DNA of 64,000 bases from Bradyrhizobium guangxiense (GCF_004114915.1 NZ_CP022219.1:4494501-4558500); one strand, 5' to 3'; shown: positions 37,176 through 46,346, counted from the stretch's first letter. The notes: generated by a model not told the origin, from the letters alone. Numbers and translations: made by a program.

Positions 37176-38156
37176 TCAGCGGAAGCGGTCGGGCCGGTCG
37201 AGGTAGTCCCCGACATAGGCCTTCACCGCGTCCTCGAGCGTCGTGAAGCCGCCGTTATAGCCGGCACGGTGGAGGCGATCGACCTCGCTCTGGGTGAAGT
37301 ACTGATAGGCCCCGCGAATCTGCTCGGGCATGTCGATATATTCGATGTTGGGCCTGGTGCCGAGCGCTGCATAGGCCGCGAGCATCAGGTCCTTGAAGCT
37401 GCGCGCCTTGCCGGTTCCGACGTTGAAGAGGCCGGACACGGATGGCGTCGCCAAGAGCCACATGATGACGCGCACGACGTCGTCGACATAGATGAAATCG
37501 CGGCGCTGGTCACCGTCGGCGATGCCCTCGCGATGCGACTTGAACAGCTGCACGACGCGGCCGGCCTTGACGTCATCGAAGCGGCGCGCCAGCACGCTCA
37601 TCATCGAGCCCTTGTGGTATTCGTTGGGGCCGAACACGTTGAAGAATTTCAAGCCCACGCATTGCGGTGGGAGCGGATCCCCCTTGGCGACGCGCCCGGC
37701 AACCGCGAGATCGAACATGTGCTTGCTCCAGCCGTAGAGATTCATCGGCCGAAGCTTCTTCAATGCGGCGATCGAGGCGTCGTCGTCGAAACCTCTCTCG
37801 CCGTCGCCGTAAGTCGCCGCCGAGGAGGCGTAGATGAACGGCACCGCGCCCGCCGTGCACCACTCGAGCAGGCGCGTCGACAGGCGGAAATTGGTCTCGA
37901 ACACGAGGTCGCCATCGGTCGCGGTGGTCGCGGAAATCGCCCCGAGATGGACCACGGCATCAAGCTTGCGGCCCTTCAGCCAGTCCATCAGGTCGCCCGG
38001 CGGAACGATATCCACAAGCTGGCGCTTGGCGAGGTTCCGCCACTTGCCGTCGGAGCCCAGCAGGTCGCAAACCACAACGTCGCTGCGGCCCGCGTCATTG
38101 AGCGCAGCCACGACATTCGACCCGATAAAACCGGCCCCGCCGGTCACCAGCAACAT
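37176..38156 (-). CDS. hldD: ADP-L-glycero-D-manno-heptose 6-epimerase
   Basis: A 326-residue extended SDR that inverts C6 of ADP-heptose, the last step before heptosyltransfer to LPS core. MLLVTGGAGFIGSNVVAALN starts the protein, YASSAATYGDG carries the serine, and Tyr-x3-Lys is in NLYGWSKHMFD. KFFNVFGPNEYHKGSMMSV is diagnostic for HldD. The ATG at 38156 starts the Rossmann fold; the frame up to 38204 adds an implausible lead. It is the first gene of hldD-hldE-ligase. Confidence 0.93.
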   Translation of the reverse strand: MLLVTGGAGFIGSNVVAALNDAGRSDVVVCDLLGSDGKWRNLAKRQLVDIVPPGDLMDWLKGRKLDAVVHLGAISATTATDGDLVFETNFRLSTRLLEWCTAGAVPFIYASSAATYGDGERGFDDDASIAALKKLRPMNLYGWSKHMFDLAVAGRVAKGDPLPPQCVGLKFFNVFGPNEYHKGSMMSVLARRFDDVKAGRVVQLFKSHREGIADGDQRRDFIYVDDVVRVIMWLLATPSVSGLFNVGTGKARSFKDLMLAAYAALGTRPNIEYIDMPEQIRGAYQYFTQSEVDRLHRAGYNGGFTTLEDAVKAYVGDYLDRPDRFR

Positions 38157-38314
38157 TCCGAAATCCTGCCCGTTCTTTGCAGCCCCGATCCTGCCGTAGC
38201 GCATGAGCCGGCAAAGTGTAAGCGGTTTTGGGATTGCTCGGTCTGCCGGCTTTACCTGCCGGCCCGGAGCGGCTACCGAACCGCCCTATCAGATTGCCTC
38301 GGCCTCATTAAAGA
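38157..38314. promoter_or_regulatory. Divergent promoter region hldD / waaF
   Basis: This 158-base gap separates the leftward heptose-synthesis unit from the rightward heptosyltransferase gene, so both halves of the heptose pathway could be controlled from here. No specific boxes were assigned. Confidence 0.35.
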
Positions 38315-39385
38315 ATGAACCAAGATTCGCAATTTAGCGGAAGTGCAGATCGGGACGACACGAGCCCGATTCTGATCATTCCCTATATGTGGATCGGCGA
38401 TTTTGTCCGGAATCACACCGTTGTGCGGGTCCTGAAGCAGCGCTGGCCCAATCGGCCAGTCGATCTGCTCACGACCTCGCTGTGCGCCCCCCTGGTCGAC
38501 TACATGCCGGGCGTGCGCGCTGGCATCGTCTGGGACCTGCCGCGCGGCCGGCTCGCTGTGGGCCGTCAGCTGGCCTTGGCGAAGCTCCTTCGCGAGCGGA
38601 ACTACGGCACGGCCCTGGTGCTGCCGCGCACCTGGAAGGCCGCCATCGCACCCGCTTTGGCCGGTATTCCTGAACGGGTCGGCTTCGTCGGCGAGTTCCG
38701 GTTCGGCCTGCTGAACCGCTGGCGCTGGGGCGAGAAGAAGCTGCCCCGCTTCATCGACAAGAACGCCGCCCTTGCGCAGCCCGATGGCGCCGCCCTGCCA
38801 CGGGAATGGCCGGTGCCGCAATTGCACGTTCCCGCCGAGGAGATCGTGCGGTGGCGGCAGGCTAACGGCCTCAGCCTAAGGGCCGCGGTGGCGCTCGCCC
38901 CCGGCTCGGTCGGCGTCTCCAAGCGCTGGACCTACTATCCTGAGGTCGCCCGCCTGCTGGCCGAGCGCGGGCTGGAGGTCTGGGTGGTCGGCGGCCCCGC
39001 GGAAAAGGGCCTCGCCCAGGAGATCGTCGCGGCAGGCGGCCCCGGCGTGCGGGACCTCACCGGCAACGACCTGCGCAACGGCGTGCTGGCCATGGCCGCA
39101 GCCGGCGTCGCCATTTCCAACGACTCAGGCCTGATGCACATCGCGGCGGCCCTGGGCACGCCCACCATGGGCATCTTCGGCCCGACCAGCCCCTATCTCT
39201 GGGCGCCCCTCAACGGCCTTGCCGCGACCGTGGTGCAGGACAAGGAAGTGCTGTCCTGCCAACCCTGCCAGAGCACCATCTGCAAGATGAACGACCACCG
39301 CTGCATGCGGAATATCGCGGCGTCCGAGGTGGCGGCGATTGCACAGCGGGTGCTGGGGGAGGCCACAGCGCACGCGACGACGTGA
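38315..39385 (+). CDS. waaF: ADP-heptose:LPS heptosyltransferase II
   Basis: A 356-residue GT-B glycosyltransferase of family GT9 that adds heptose to the LPS inner core. Visible landmarks: the N-terminal ILIIPYMWIGDFVRNHTVVRVLKQRWP, the donor-site VALAPGSVGVSKRWTYYPEVARLL and the C-terminal ISNDSGLMHIAAALGTPTMGIFGPTSPYLWAP, which are the D-S-G-x-M-H-x-A and GPT-x-P boxes of the family. CQPC and CMRNI near the end match the usual cysteine pattern. It diverges from hldD, which makes its donor. Confidence 0.93.
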   Translation: MNQDSQFSGSADRDDTSPILIIPYMWIGDFVRNHTVVRVLKQRWPNRPVDLLTTSLCAPLVDYMPGVRAGIVWDLPRGRLAVGRQLALAKLLRERNYGTALVLPRTWKAAIAPALAGIPERVGFVGEFRFGLLNRWRWGEKKLPRFIDKNAALAQPDGAALPREWPVPQLHVPAEEIVRWRQANGLSLRAAVALAPGSVGVSKRWTYYPEVARLLAERGLEVWVVGGPAEKGLAQEIVAAGGPGVRDLTGNDLRNGVLAMAAAGVAISNDSGLMHIAAALGTPTMGIFGPTSPYLWAPLNGLAATVVQDKEVLSCQPCQSTICKMNDHRCMRNIAASEVAAIAQRVLGEATAHATT

Positions 39386-39558
39386 GCGTGCGAGCCCCGC
39401 GCCAATGATGACATCGCACCGGTGTTTTGCCCGGCGCGTCAATTGACGTGGTGACATCCGCAACGCCGTGCCGGCTGCCAAGTCCTTGATTTCGCTGGCC
39501 CCGGCTACTGTGCATGGGGTTGTTTTCGCGTTTTTGCTTTCGGCCCTCACGATGTGGC

Positions 39559-40596
39559 TCAAAGCAGCGGCCGATAGACCTCGCCGATCCGCGCCGCTTC
39601 CGCATCGAGGCTGAACCGTTCGAGCACCCGCGCCCGCCCCCCCTCGCCCATCACCGTCGCAGCGGCCACGTCGCGCATCAGCGGCTCCAGTGCCGCAGCC
39701 AGCGCATCGGCATCGCCGGTCGGGATCAGCACGCCGCTCACGCCGTCCTCGACCACGAGCTCGGCCGCACCGGCGCGCGCGGCGACGAGCGCGCTGCCTG
39801 CCGCCATCGCCTCGATCAGGGTCAGGCCAAAGCCTTCGTTGCGTGAGGTGAAGGCGTAGATCGTCAGCCGCTGATACCAGCGCTGCACCGCTTCGATCGG
39901 CAGCTCGCCGGTAATGACGATGCGCGATTGCAGGCCGGCTGTTTCGATCCGCTTCCTGAGCTCGTTGGCAAAGGGCGTCTGCTCGGCGGTGACTTGGCCA
40001 ACAATGATTGCCGTGAAATCCGGATAGCGCGGCAACAGGCGGCACATCGCATCGACGAACAGATCGGTGCCCTTCTGTGCGCGCACGCGGCCGAAGCAGC
40101 CGATCGCGTAGCGGCCCGGCAGCGCGGCTTCCGCGAACGCCGCTGCGCGGTCCTGCGGCGGTGCATAGACATCGGTATCGACGCCGTGCGGGATCACGGT
40201 CGCCTTCACCTTCAGGAACGAAGCAGAGATATCCGAGGTCGCGATGATCGCATCCATGCGCCGGATCAGCCAGCGCGTGATCCAGCTGTGATGCCGCTGC
40301 GCCGCCGAGGTGAACACGAGCTTGAGCGGCCAGCCGAGCGCACGCAGGACGACGCCGGCGATCATCTCGTTGTTGCGCCGGGCGTGCCAGATCAGCGGCG
40401 CCTTGCGGCGCCACAGCTTGAGGAAGTCTCCGACGTTGAGGCGCGCAATGCCCGCCGGCGCGTCGGAGCCGAACCAGGCGGCGCGATACAGCCTCGCCAG
40501 CCGCGGCGCCACCATCCGGTTGGTCGCAGTGACCCCGGAATAGCGCCTGTGCAGATTTGGCACGATCACTTCGAGATCGCCGGGGGAATTGGCCAC
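39559..40596 (-). CDS. lpcC: GT4 glycosyltransferase, LpcC-like LPS core mannosyltransferase
   Basis: A 345-residue GT4 transferase. It begins VIVPNLHRRYSGVTATNRMVAP and contains KAPLIWHARRNNEMIAGVVLR and FTSAAQRHHSWITRWLIRRMDAIIATS, which resemble the LpcC core mannosyltransferase of Rhizobium. That enzyme moves mannose from GDP-mannose to inner Kdo. The catalytic EGFGLTLIEAMAAG (E-x7-E) is present. manC in this window could supply the donor. The start is a GTG behind GGAG, seven bases upstream. Confidence 0.82.
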   Translation of the reverse strand: MANSPGDLEVIVPNLHRRYSGVTATNRMVAPRLARLYRAAWFGSDAPAGIARLNVGDFLKLWRRKAPLIWHARRNNEMIAGVVLRALGWPLKLVFTSAAQRHHSWITRWLIRRMDAIIATSDISASFLKVKATVIPHGVDTDVYAPPQDRAAAFAEAALPGRYAIGCFGRVRAQKGTDLFVDAMCRLLPRYPDFTAIIVGQVTAEQTPFANELRKRIETAGLQSRIVITGELPIEAVQRWYQRLTIYAFTSRNEGFGLTLIEAMAAGSALVAARAGAAELVVEDGVSGVLIPTGDADALAAALEPLMRDVAAATVMGEGGRARVLERFSLDAEAARIGEVYRPLL

Positions 40597-40722
40597 GTCA
40601 CGCTCCGTTTGACAGGCCCCCTATACGCAACATTAAGCATAGTGACCAGTTCAGCCGCCCCGATACCCCCTCTTCACCACGCAAGCGCTAGCTTCGCGCG
40701 TTGATCGAAGACGGATGAGATC

Positions 40723-41736
40723 ATGACTGTGCTAGTCACCGGCGGTGCCGGCTATATCGGAAGTCACACGGTCCTGGCGCTGGCGGAAGCCGGCGAGGAC
40801 GTCGTCGTGATCGACGATCTCTCGACCGGATTCTCCGCCTATCTGCCTGAAGGCGTGCCGCTGTTCATCGGCGATGCCGGCGACGAGAACCTGCTCGAGG
40901 GCGTGATCACCCAGCACAACATCGAGAGCATCATCCATTTCGCCGGCTCGGTCGTCGTGCCGGATTCGATGCGCGATCCGCTCGGCTACTACCGCAACAA
41001 TTTCGTGACCGCGCGCAACCTGCTCAACGTCGCGGTCAAGCGCGGCATCGGCCGCTTCATCTTCTCCTCGACCGCCGCCGTCTACGGCAATCCGGATCAG
41101 GTCCCGGTGCCAGAGCACGCGCCGACGCGGCCGCTGTCGCCCTACGGCTCGTCGAAGCTGATGACCGAGATCATGCTGCACGACGTCGCCGCCGCCTACG
41201 GCATGCAATACGTGACCCTGCGCTATTTCAACGTCGCCGGCGCCGATCCGCACGCGCGCATCGGACTTGCCACCGTCGGCGCCACGCATCTGCTCAAGAT
41301 CGCGGTGGAAGCCGCCACCGGCCAGCGCGCCAAGATCGACGTGTTCGGCACCGACTATCCGACCCCCGACGGCAGCTGCATCCGCGACTTCATCCACGTC
41401 ACCGACCTCTCGCAGGCGCATCGCTCGGCGCTGGCCTATTTGCGCAATGGCGGCGCCTCGACGACGCTCAATTGCGGCTATGGACGCGGCTATTCGGTGC
41501 TGGAGACCATCGATGCCGTGCGCCGCGTGTCGGGCCGCAGCTTTGCCGTGCAATACGCGCCGCGCCGGCCGGGCGACATCATGACCATGGTCGCCGACAC
41601 CAACCGCATCCGCAGCCTGCTCGACTGGAGGCCGCAATACGACGACCTCGAGACCATCGCCGCCCATGCGCTGGCCTGGGAAGACAAGCTGTTCCGCGAG
41701 CGCCATGGCGAGCTCCGCCACGCGGCCTCGGCCTAG
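40723..41736 (+). CDS. galE: UDP-glucose 4-epimerase
   Basis: A 337-residue extended SDR that interconverts UDP-glucose and UDP-galactose. VTGGAGYIGSHTVLAL binds NAD, FSSTAAVYGNP carries the serine, Tyr-x3-Lys is in SPYGSSKLMTE, and RYFNVAGADP and TPDGSCIRDFIHVTDL are diagnostic for GalE. The length matches the family. The ATG at 40723 follows GGATGAG. The next gene, an ABC exporter, starts 118 bases downstream. Confidence 0.95.
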   Translation: MTVLVTGGAGYIGSHTVLALAEAGEDVVVIDDLSTGFSAYLPEGVPLFIGDAGDENLLEGVITQHNIESIIHFAGSVVVPDSMRDPLGYYRNNFVTARNLLNVAVKRGIGRFIFSSTAAVYGNPDQVPVPEHAPTRPLSPYGSSKLMTEIMLHDVAAAYGMQYVTLRYFNVAGADPHARIGLATVGATHLLKIAVEAATGQRAKIDVFGTDYPTPDGSCIRDFIHVTDLSQAHRSALAYLRNGGASTTLNCGYGRGYSVLETIDAVRRVSGRSFAVQYAPRRPGDIMTMVADTNRIRSLLDWRPQYDDLETIAAHALAWEDKLFRERHGELRHAASA

Positions 41737-41750
41737 AATCATCCCAAGCG

Positions 41751-41770
41751 CAAGCCCTTAATTGGGCTTG
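41751..41770. repeat. Short hairpin after galE
   Basis: CAAGCCC and GGGCTTG pair across TTAATT, fifteen bases after the galE stop. AAAAA follows on the plus strand, and five Ts follow on the minus strand, so it is not a clear terminator for galE. Confidence 0.35.
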
Positions 41771-41854
41771 AAAAACCGTAGCTGAGCGGGCACAGAGGCC
41801 GTTCGATCCCTGACGCGCGGGCAGGCTTTGTCCTGCGCCGTCAATGGACACCGG

Positions 41855-43657
41855 ATGGCCCAGTTTCCAAAGAAAATCACCGACGATCCCTATGCGGCCG
41901 CGACTCTGATTCGCCGGCTCGTCATGGAACAGGGGATCGTGTACTGGCGGCGCTATCTCGTCGCCTTCGCGCTGATGGCGGTCGCCGCCGGCGCAACCGC
42001 CTGCGCCACCTACGTGCTCGGCCAGGTCATCAACCAGGCCTATGTCGACAAGAACATCCCGGGTATCGCGATGTTCTCGGGCATCACGGTGCTGCTGCTC
42101 TTCATCAAGGGCGTGGCGACCTACGGCCACATGGTGATCCTGACCAAGATCTCGAACGCGATCCTTGCCACCAATCAGCGCCAGCTCTTTGCAAAACTGA
42201 TGCGCGAGAGCGTCGGCTTCTTCTCCGAGCGCCATTCCTCCGAATTCCTGGCGCGGCTGACGGCCGGCGCCAAGTCGATCACCGACGTCCTCAACATGCT
42301 GGTCAATGCCATCGGGCGGGACCTGTTGATGCTGCTCGCCATGATCGGCGTGATGGTGTGGCAGGACCCGCTGATGTCGTTCATCGGCCTCGTCGCGGTG
42401 CCGCCGGCGATGCTGGTGCTGCGCAAGCTGGTCAAGCGCATCAAGGGACTCGCCTTCAACCAGTTCACCGGCACCGCCGACATCATGGAGACGATGCAGG
42501 AATCGCTGCAAGGCATTCGCACCGTCAAGGCGTTCACGCTCGAAGAGACCATGCAGAAGCGCATCGACGAGAACATCGCGATCGTCGAGCGCAACGCCAA
42601 CAAGATGGCCCGCGTCGCCAACCGCTCCAACCCCTTGATGGAGATGCTCGGCGGTTTCGCGGTCGCCGGCTGCCTGATGTACGGCGGCTATGCCGTGGTC
42701 GCCCTCAACGCCACGCCCGGTGCGTTCTTCTCCTTCATGACCGCCTTCCTGATGGCGACCGAGCCGGCCAAGCGGCTGGCGCGGCTCAACATCGATTTGA
42801 ACAGCCAGCTCGTCGGCGCGCGCATGCTGCTCGAAGTCGTCGACAGCCCGGCGAGCGAACACTCCGACGACGACAAGCCGGCACTGCGGCTCACCGACGC
42901 GCGGATCGAGCTGCGCGACGTCAGCTTCGCCTACCGCAGCGGCGAGACCGTGCTCAACCGCATGAGCTTCGTTGCCGAGCCCGGCAAGGTCACCGCGCTG
43001 GTCGGGCCCTCCGGCGGCGGCAAGTCGACCGTGCTGGCGCTGCTCTTGCGCTTCCACGAGGTGACGCAGGGCGACATCGTGATCGACGGCCAGTCGATCG
43101 GCGCGGTCTCGCGCAAATCGCTGCGCGCGCAGACCGCCTATGTCGGTCAGGACGTCTATCTGTTCCGCGACACCATCCGGAGCAACATCGCCTTCGGTCG
43201 CCCTGGCGCGAGCGAGGACGAGATCGTCGAGGCGGCGAAGGCCGCCTGCGCGCATGATTTCATCATGGGCTTCCCGCTCGGCTACGACACGCCGGTCGGC
43301 GAGCACGGCACCCAGCTTTCCGGCGGCCAGCGCCAGCGCATTGCGGTCGCCCGCGCGCTGATCAAGAACGCGCCGATCATCCTCCTGGACGAGGCCACCG
43401 CCGCGCTGGATTCGGAGTCAGAGCGGCAGGGGCAGGAGGCGATCGAGCATCTCTGCCAGAACCGCACCACCATCGTGATCGCGCACCGCCTGCACACCAT
43501 CATGCATGCCGACAGCATCCTGGTGGTCGAGGGCGGCGAGATCGTCGAGCGGGGCCGGCACGATGAACTGCTCCGCCGCGGCGGCCGCTACGCTTCGTTC
43601 TTCCGCCTGCAACATCACGACGCCGGCGCTCTGGCGCCGATCAGCGCAACCGCATAG
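41855..43657 (+). CDS. MsbA-like ABC exporter (fused permease and ATPase)
   Basis: A 600-residue half-transporter: six membrane helices (residues 25-320) joined to an ATPase with Walker A GPSGGGKST near residue 390, signature LSGGQRQRIAVARAL, Walker B IILLDEATAAL and the switch histidine IAHRLH. It works as a homodimer at the inner membrane. The lipid A exporter MsbA is the best-known relative, and the surrounding LPS genes suggest a lipid or glycolipid substrate, but other exporters of this family are equally similar at this level. The ATG at 41855 is preferred to an upstream TTG frame. Confidence 0.85.
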   Translation: MAQFPKKITDDPYAAATLIRRLVMEQGIVYWRRYLVAFALMAVAAGATACATYVLGQVINQAYVDKNIPGIAMFSGITVLLLFIKGVATYGHMVILTKISNAILATNQRQLFAKLMRESVGFFSERHSSEFLARLTAGAKSITDVLNMLVNAIGRDLLMLLAMIGVMVWQDPLMSFIGLVAVPPAMLVLRKLVKRIKGLAFNQFTGTADIMETMQESLQGIRTVKAFTLEETMQKRIDENIAIVERNANKMARVANRSNPLMEMLGGFAVAGCLMYGGYAVVALNATPGAFFSFMTAFLMATEPAKRLARLNIDLNSQLVGARMLLEVVDSPASEHSDDDKPALRLTDARIELRDVSFAYRSGETVLNRMSFVAEPGKVTALVGPSGGGKSTVLALLLRFHEVTQGDIVIDGQSIGAVSRKSLRAQTAYVGQDVYLFRDTIRSNIAFGRPGASEDEIVEAAKAACAHDFIMGFPLGYDTPVGEHGTQLSGGQRQRIAVARALIKNAPIILLDEATAALDSESERQGQEAIEHLCQNRTTIVIAHRLHTIMHADSILVVEGGEIVERGRHDELLRRGGRYASFFRLQHHDAGALAPISATA

Positions 43658-43690
43658 AGTTCGTTCCACCTCAAGAGCAGCGAGACCCGC

Positions 43691-44392
43691 ATGAACGCCG
43701 CCTCCTACGTCATCCCGCTTCCGCCCCAGGCTTCGCTTCCCGTCGTCGGGGAAAGCGGCCGCTATCCGGTTCGCCGCATCTGGTGCGTCGGCCGCAACTA
43801 CCTCGAGCACATCCGCGAGATGGGCAATGACGAGCGCGCCCCGCCGTTCTTCTTCGCCAAGCACGCCGACATGCTGGTGCCTGATGGTGCCACCATTCCC
43901 TATCCGCCGCTGACCAAGGATCTGCACCACGAGGTCGAGCTGATCGTCGCGATGAAGAGCGGCGGGGTCAACATCCCGGCCGAGAAGGCGCTCGATCACG
44001 TCTACGGCTACGCCGTCGGCATCGACCTCACTCGCCGCGACCTCCAGATCGCCTCGCGCAAGAAGGAGCGCCCCTGGGAGATCGGCAAGTCGTTCGACGG
44101 CTCCGCTCCGTGCTCCGCAATTCAGCCCGCCTCCAAGATCGGCCATCCGGCCAAGGGCAAGATCTGGCTCACCGTCAACGGCAAGGAAGCTCAGAAGGGC
44201 GACCTCACCGAGCTGATCTGGAACGTGCCCGAGATCATCTGGCAGCTCTCGCAGCAGGTGAAGCTCGCCGCCGGCGACATCATCATGACGGGCACCCCGG
44301 CCGGCGTGTCGCAGCTCCAGCCGGGCGACAAGCTCGAATGCGGCGTCGACGGCGTCGGTACGCTGAAGGTCTCGATCGGCCAGCCGGAGTAA
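43691..44392 (+). CDS. Fumarylacetoacetate hydrolase family protein, fumarylpyruvate-hydrolase type
   Basis: A 233-residue metal-dependent hydrolase of the FAH family. The metal ligands are in the segments LHHEVELIVAM and VGIDLTRRDLQ, and IWCVGRNYLEHIREMG near the start matches fumarylpyruvate hydrolases of gentisate degradation (NagK type). No gentisate dioxygenase or maleylpyruvate isomerase gene is beside it, so the native substrate may differ. It follows the ABC exporter by 33 bases and ends at a strong terminator. Confidence 0.85.
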   Translation: MNAASYVIPLPPQASLPVVGESGRYPVRRIWCVGRNYLEHIREMGNDERAPPFFFAKHADMLVPDGATIPYPPLTKDLHHEVELIVAMKSGGVNIPAEKALDHVYGYAVGIDLTRRDLQIASRKKERPWEIGKSFDGSAPCSAIQPASKIGHPAKGKIWLTVNGKEAQKGDLTELIWNVPEIIWQLSQQVKLAAGDIIMTGTPAGVSQLQPGDKLECGVDGVGTLKVSIGQPE

Positions 44393-44416
44393 GCCGTCCA
44401 ACGATTTCAGTTGAAA

Positions 44417-44444
44417 GGCCCCGGACCTGACCGGGGCCTTTTTT
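44417..44444 (+). terminator. Rho-independent terminator
   Basis: GGCCCCGG, a six-base loop, CCGGGGCC and then TTTTTT: a textbook terminator 24 bases after the FAH-family gene, at the convergence with the next leftward gene. Confidence 0.9.
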
Positions 44445-44456
44445 ATTCCGATCGCG

Positions 44457-44915
44457 CTACCAGGCCTTCACCGGCCGATTGGCGTGGCTCGCTTGCGGCA
44501 CACCGCGATTGAGCGACATGTGCGAATGCACGCACAGCCAGCCATCGCCATTCCTCGAAAACACCATGGTCGCCCGGCCGGGACGCGCGAACGCGCTGCC
44601 ATCGGGATGATAGCCCGTGCTCGTCCACGGCGCGATCACGGTCACCATCGTGCCGTCGGCAGAAGCGAGAACGGACGTCTGCTCGAGGACGAAACGGAAG
44701 TCGGCCGTCTTCGGCCAGACATTGTCCCATTGCGTCTTGACCCATTGATCGAGGCCGGGGATGACATCGTTATGCGTGCCGAAGGCGAGCACGTCCGCAT
44801 GGAAGAGTGGCCGCGCCGAGGCGTAATCGACCTCGCGGACATAGCCCGCGAAAGTGTCCAGCCATTGATGGAAGAATTCCACAATCCCTGGCGTCGCGAC
44901 CGGCAAGGGGCTCAT
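44457..44915 (-). CDS. NTF2-like (SnoaL/DUF4440-type) protein
   Basis: A 152-residue cone-shaped alpha/beta protein of the NTF2-like superfamily. VEFFHQWLDTFAGYVREVDYASARPLFHADVLAFGTHNDVIPG at the start and the final strands (GRATMVFSRNGDGWLCVHSHMSLN) are typical. Such proteins act as small-molecule isomerases, hydratases or binding proteins; no specific role is evident. It lies 13 bases after the LpxO-like gene in the same direction, so the two may be co-transcribed. Confidence 0.75.
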   Translation of the reverse strand: MSPLPVATPGIVEFFHQWLDTFAGYVREVDYASARPLFHADVLAFGTHNDVIPGLDQWVKTQWDNVWPKTADFRFVLEQTSVLASADGTMVTVIAPWTSTGYHPDGSAFARPGRATMVFSRNGDGWLCVHSHMSLNRGVPQASHANRPVKAW

Positions 44916-44928
44916 CGCGATGCGCCGA

Positions 44929-45858
44929 TCACCGCAGTGCCGAATACACGATCAGGCCCAAGATCAGCACCGTCAGCGAGTATTTCAGCGTGTAGTAGAC
45001 GTTGCGGTTCCACTCCTTCACCTTGCGGCTGGCGAGATGGACCTCGTAGAGCTTGCCGAACACCTTGTTGAGCACGCCGACATTCTCACCGTCGACGTTC
45101 TGCGTCGCCGACGCCTTGACGATGTGATGGCTGACCCAGCGGTTGATCGCAGTCATGAAGCCGTACTTCATCGGGCGCTCGACGTCGCAGAACAGGATGA
45201 TGCGGTTGACGTCGGTCGCATTCTCGGCGCTGTGGATGAAGGTCTCGTCGAACATGAAGGCTTCGCCGTCGCGCCAGACGCATTCGACGCCGTCGACCAG
45301 GATCCGGCACTTGTTCGAGTTCGGCGTGACCAGGCCGAGGTGATATCGCAGCGAACCGGCGAAGGGATCACGATGCGCGCCCAGCTTGCCGCCCGGCGGC
45401 AGCATCGCGAACATCGCACCATGCACGCTCGGGATCGACTTGAGCAGCTCCACCGTCTTCGGGCACAGCGTGTTCGCCGACGGCAGGAAGTCGTCGTACC
45501 ATTTCAGGTAAAAACGCTTCCAGCCGCTCTTGAAGAACGAGTAGAAGCCCCAATCGTTGTTCTTCGCCGCCGCGCGGATAAAACCTTCGTCGAACAGGCG
45601 CACGGCCTCGTCACGGATGGTCTCCCAATTCTCGCTCAACGGCTTCAGTTCCGGAAACTGCTCGACCGAGATCACCGGCCTGTTCGGCACCGCCGAGCCC
45701 GCATACATCAGCACATTGTAGGGTGCGAGATAGGTCGAGTGATCGCCGAGCTGGCGCGCAAAGCGCAGCCGCTGCTTGCCGCGGAAGTGAACGTAAATCG
45801 TCGAGGCCGCAAGCACATACAAAATGACAAGTTGCGGCGCAAAAAGCTGTTTCAGCAT
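44929..45858 (-). CDS. lpxO: Aspartyl/asparaginyl beta-hydroxylase family protein, LpxO-like
   Basis: A 309-residue Fe(II)/2-oxoglutarate dioxygenase with a membrane helix at each end (residues 8-22 and about 285-305), the layout of LpxO, which hydroxylates the secondary acyl chain of lipid A at C2. The iron ligands His162-x-Asp164 (GAHRDP) and His209 (TFIHSAEN) are present. The segment DEAVRLFDEGFI and the KNNDWGFYSFFKSGWKRFYLKWY stretch match LpxO. The LPS neighbourhood supports this, but another lipid substrate is possible. Confidence 0.85.
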   Translation of the reverse strand: MLKQLFAPQLVILYVLAASTIYVHFRGKQRLRFARQLGDHSTYLAPYNVLMYAGSAVPNRPVISVEQFPELKPLSENWETIRDEAVRLFDEGFIRAAAKNNDWGFYSFFKSGWKRFYLKWYDDFLPSANTLCPKTVELLKSIPSVHGAMFAMLPPGGKLGAHRDPFAGSLRYHLGLVTPNSNKCRILVDGVECVWRDGEAFMFDETFIHSAENATDVNRIILFCDVERPMKYGFMTAINRWVSHHIVKASATQNVDGENVGVLNKVFGKLYEVHLASRKVKEWNRNVYYTLKYSLTVLILGLIVYSALR

Positions 45859-45999
45859 TTCCCCAATCCCAAGTGACCCAGCCGGGGTGTCGTGTAGCCC
45901 GAGGAGGTCCCAGCGGCAAGATATTCACCGGTGGGTTGCAATCACGCCGAGGAGAGCGAAGGGGATGGAACTGGGCGAAACCGGCCAAAATCGGCCGAA

Positions 46000-46155
46000 T
46001 CAGGCCCGGGACAGCGCCTGCAGGCCCTTGAAGGTCAGGCGCTTGGGATCGGTGACGCCGGCGAGGTAGAGTCGGCGGATAAAGGCGATCACGGCGTCGC
46101 GGTCGCAATCAGTCAGCGCGACGACGGCGTCGACCGCGATCTTCTGGGCTTCCAT
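46000..46155 (-). CDS. Small 51-residue protein, function unknown
   Basis: A short frame with a good GAGGTGA ribosome site four bases before the ATG at 46155. The product begins MEAQKIAVDAVVALTDCDRD and continues with a helical segment AVIAFIRRLYLAGV and a basic tail that ends LQALSRA. Codon use is strongly GC3-biased, like the neighbours. It stands alone between the LpxO-like gene and the LysR gene. No family is recognised; the helical, slightly basic profile could fit a small regulator, but that is a guess. Confidence 0.55.
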   Translation of the reverse strand: MEAQKIAVDAVVALTDCDRDAVIAFIRRLYLAGVTDPKRLTFKGLQALSRA

Positions 46156-46301
46156 TGGGCTCACCTCGGCCTTGCGAGTAACCCCGGCCGAGACAGGCTA
46201 GGACTCATCCGTTAAATCGGCGTTAACCGTTACGGAACCATCGCCGATTCAGTCAGGCGGCCGAATACGCGAAACAACGCATTGGCAATGTCGAGGGCAT
46301 T

Positions 46302-46328
46302 TTCGGTTCTGATTGAATCAGAACCGAA
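46302..46328. repeat. Perfect 13-bp-arm palindrome, part of a dispersed repeat
   Basis: TTCGGTTCTGATT, one G, and AATCAGAACCGAA form a perfect palindrome 19 bases before the 51-base repeat at 46347. The two together look like one composite intergenic repeat unit rather than an operator. Confidence 0.6.
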
Positions 46329-46346
46329 GCCCCAGATTCTTGTTTT

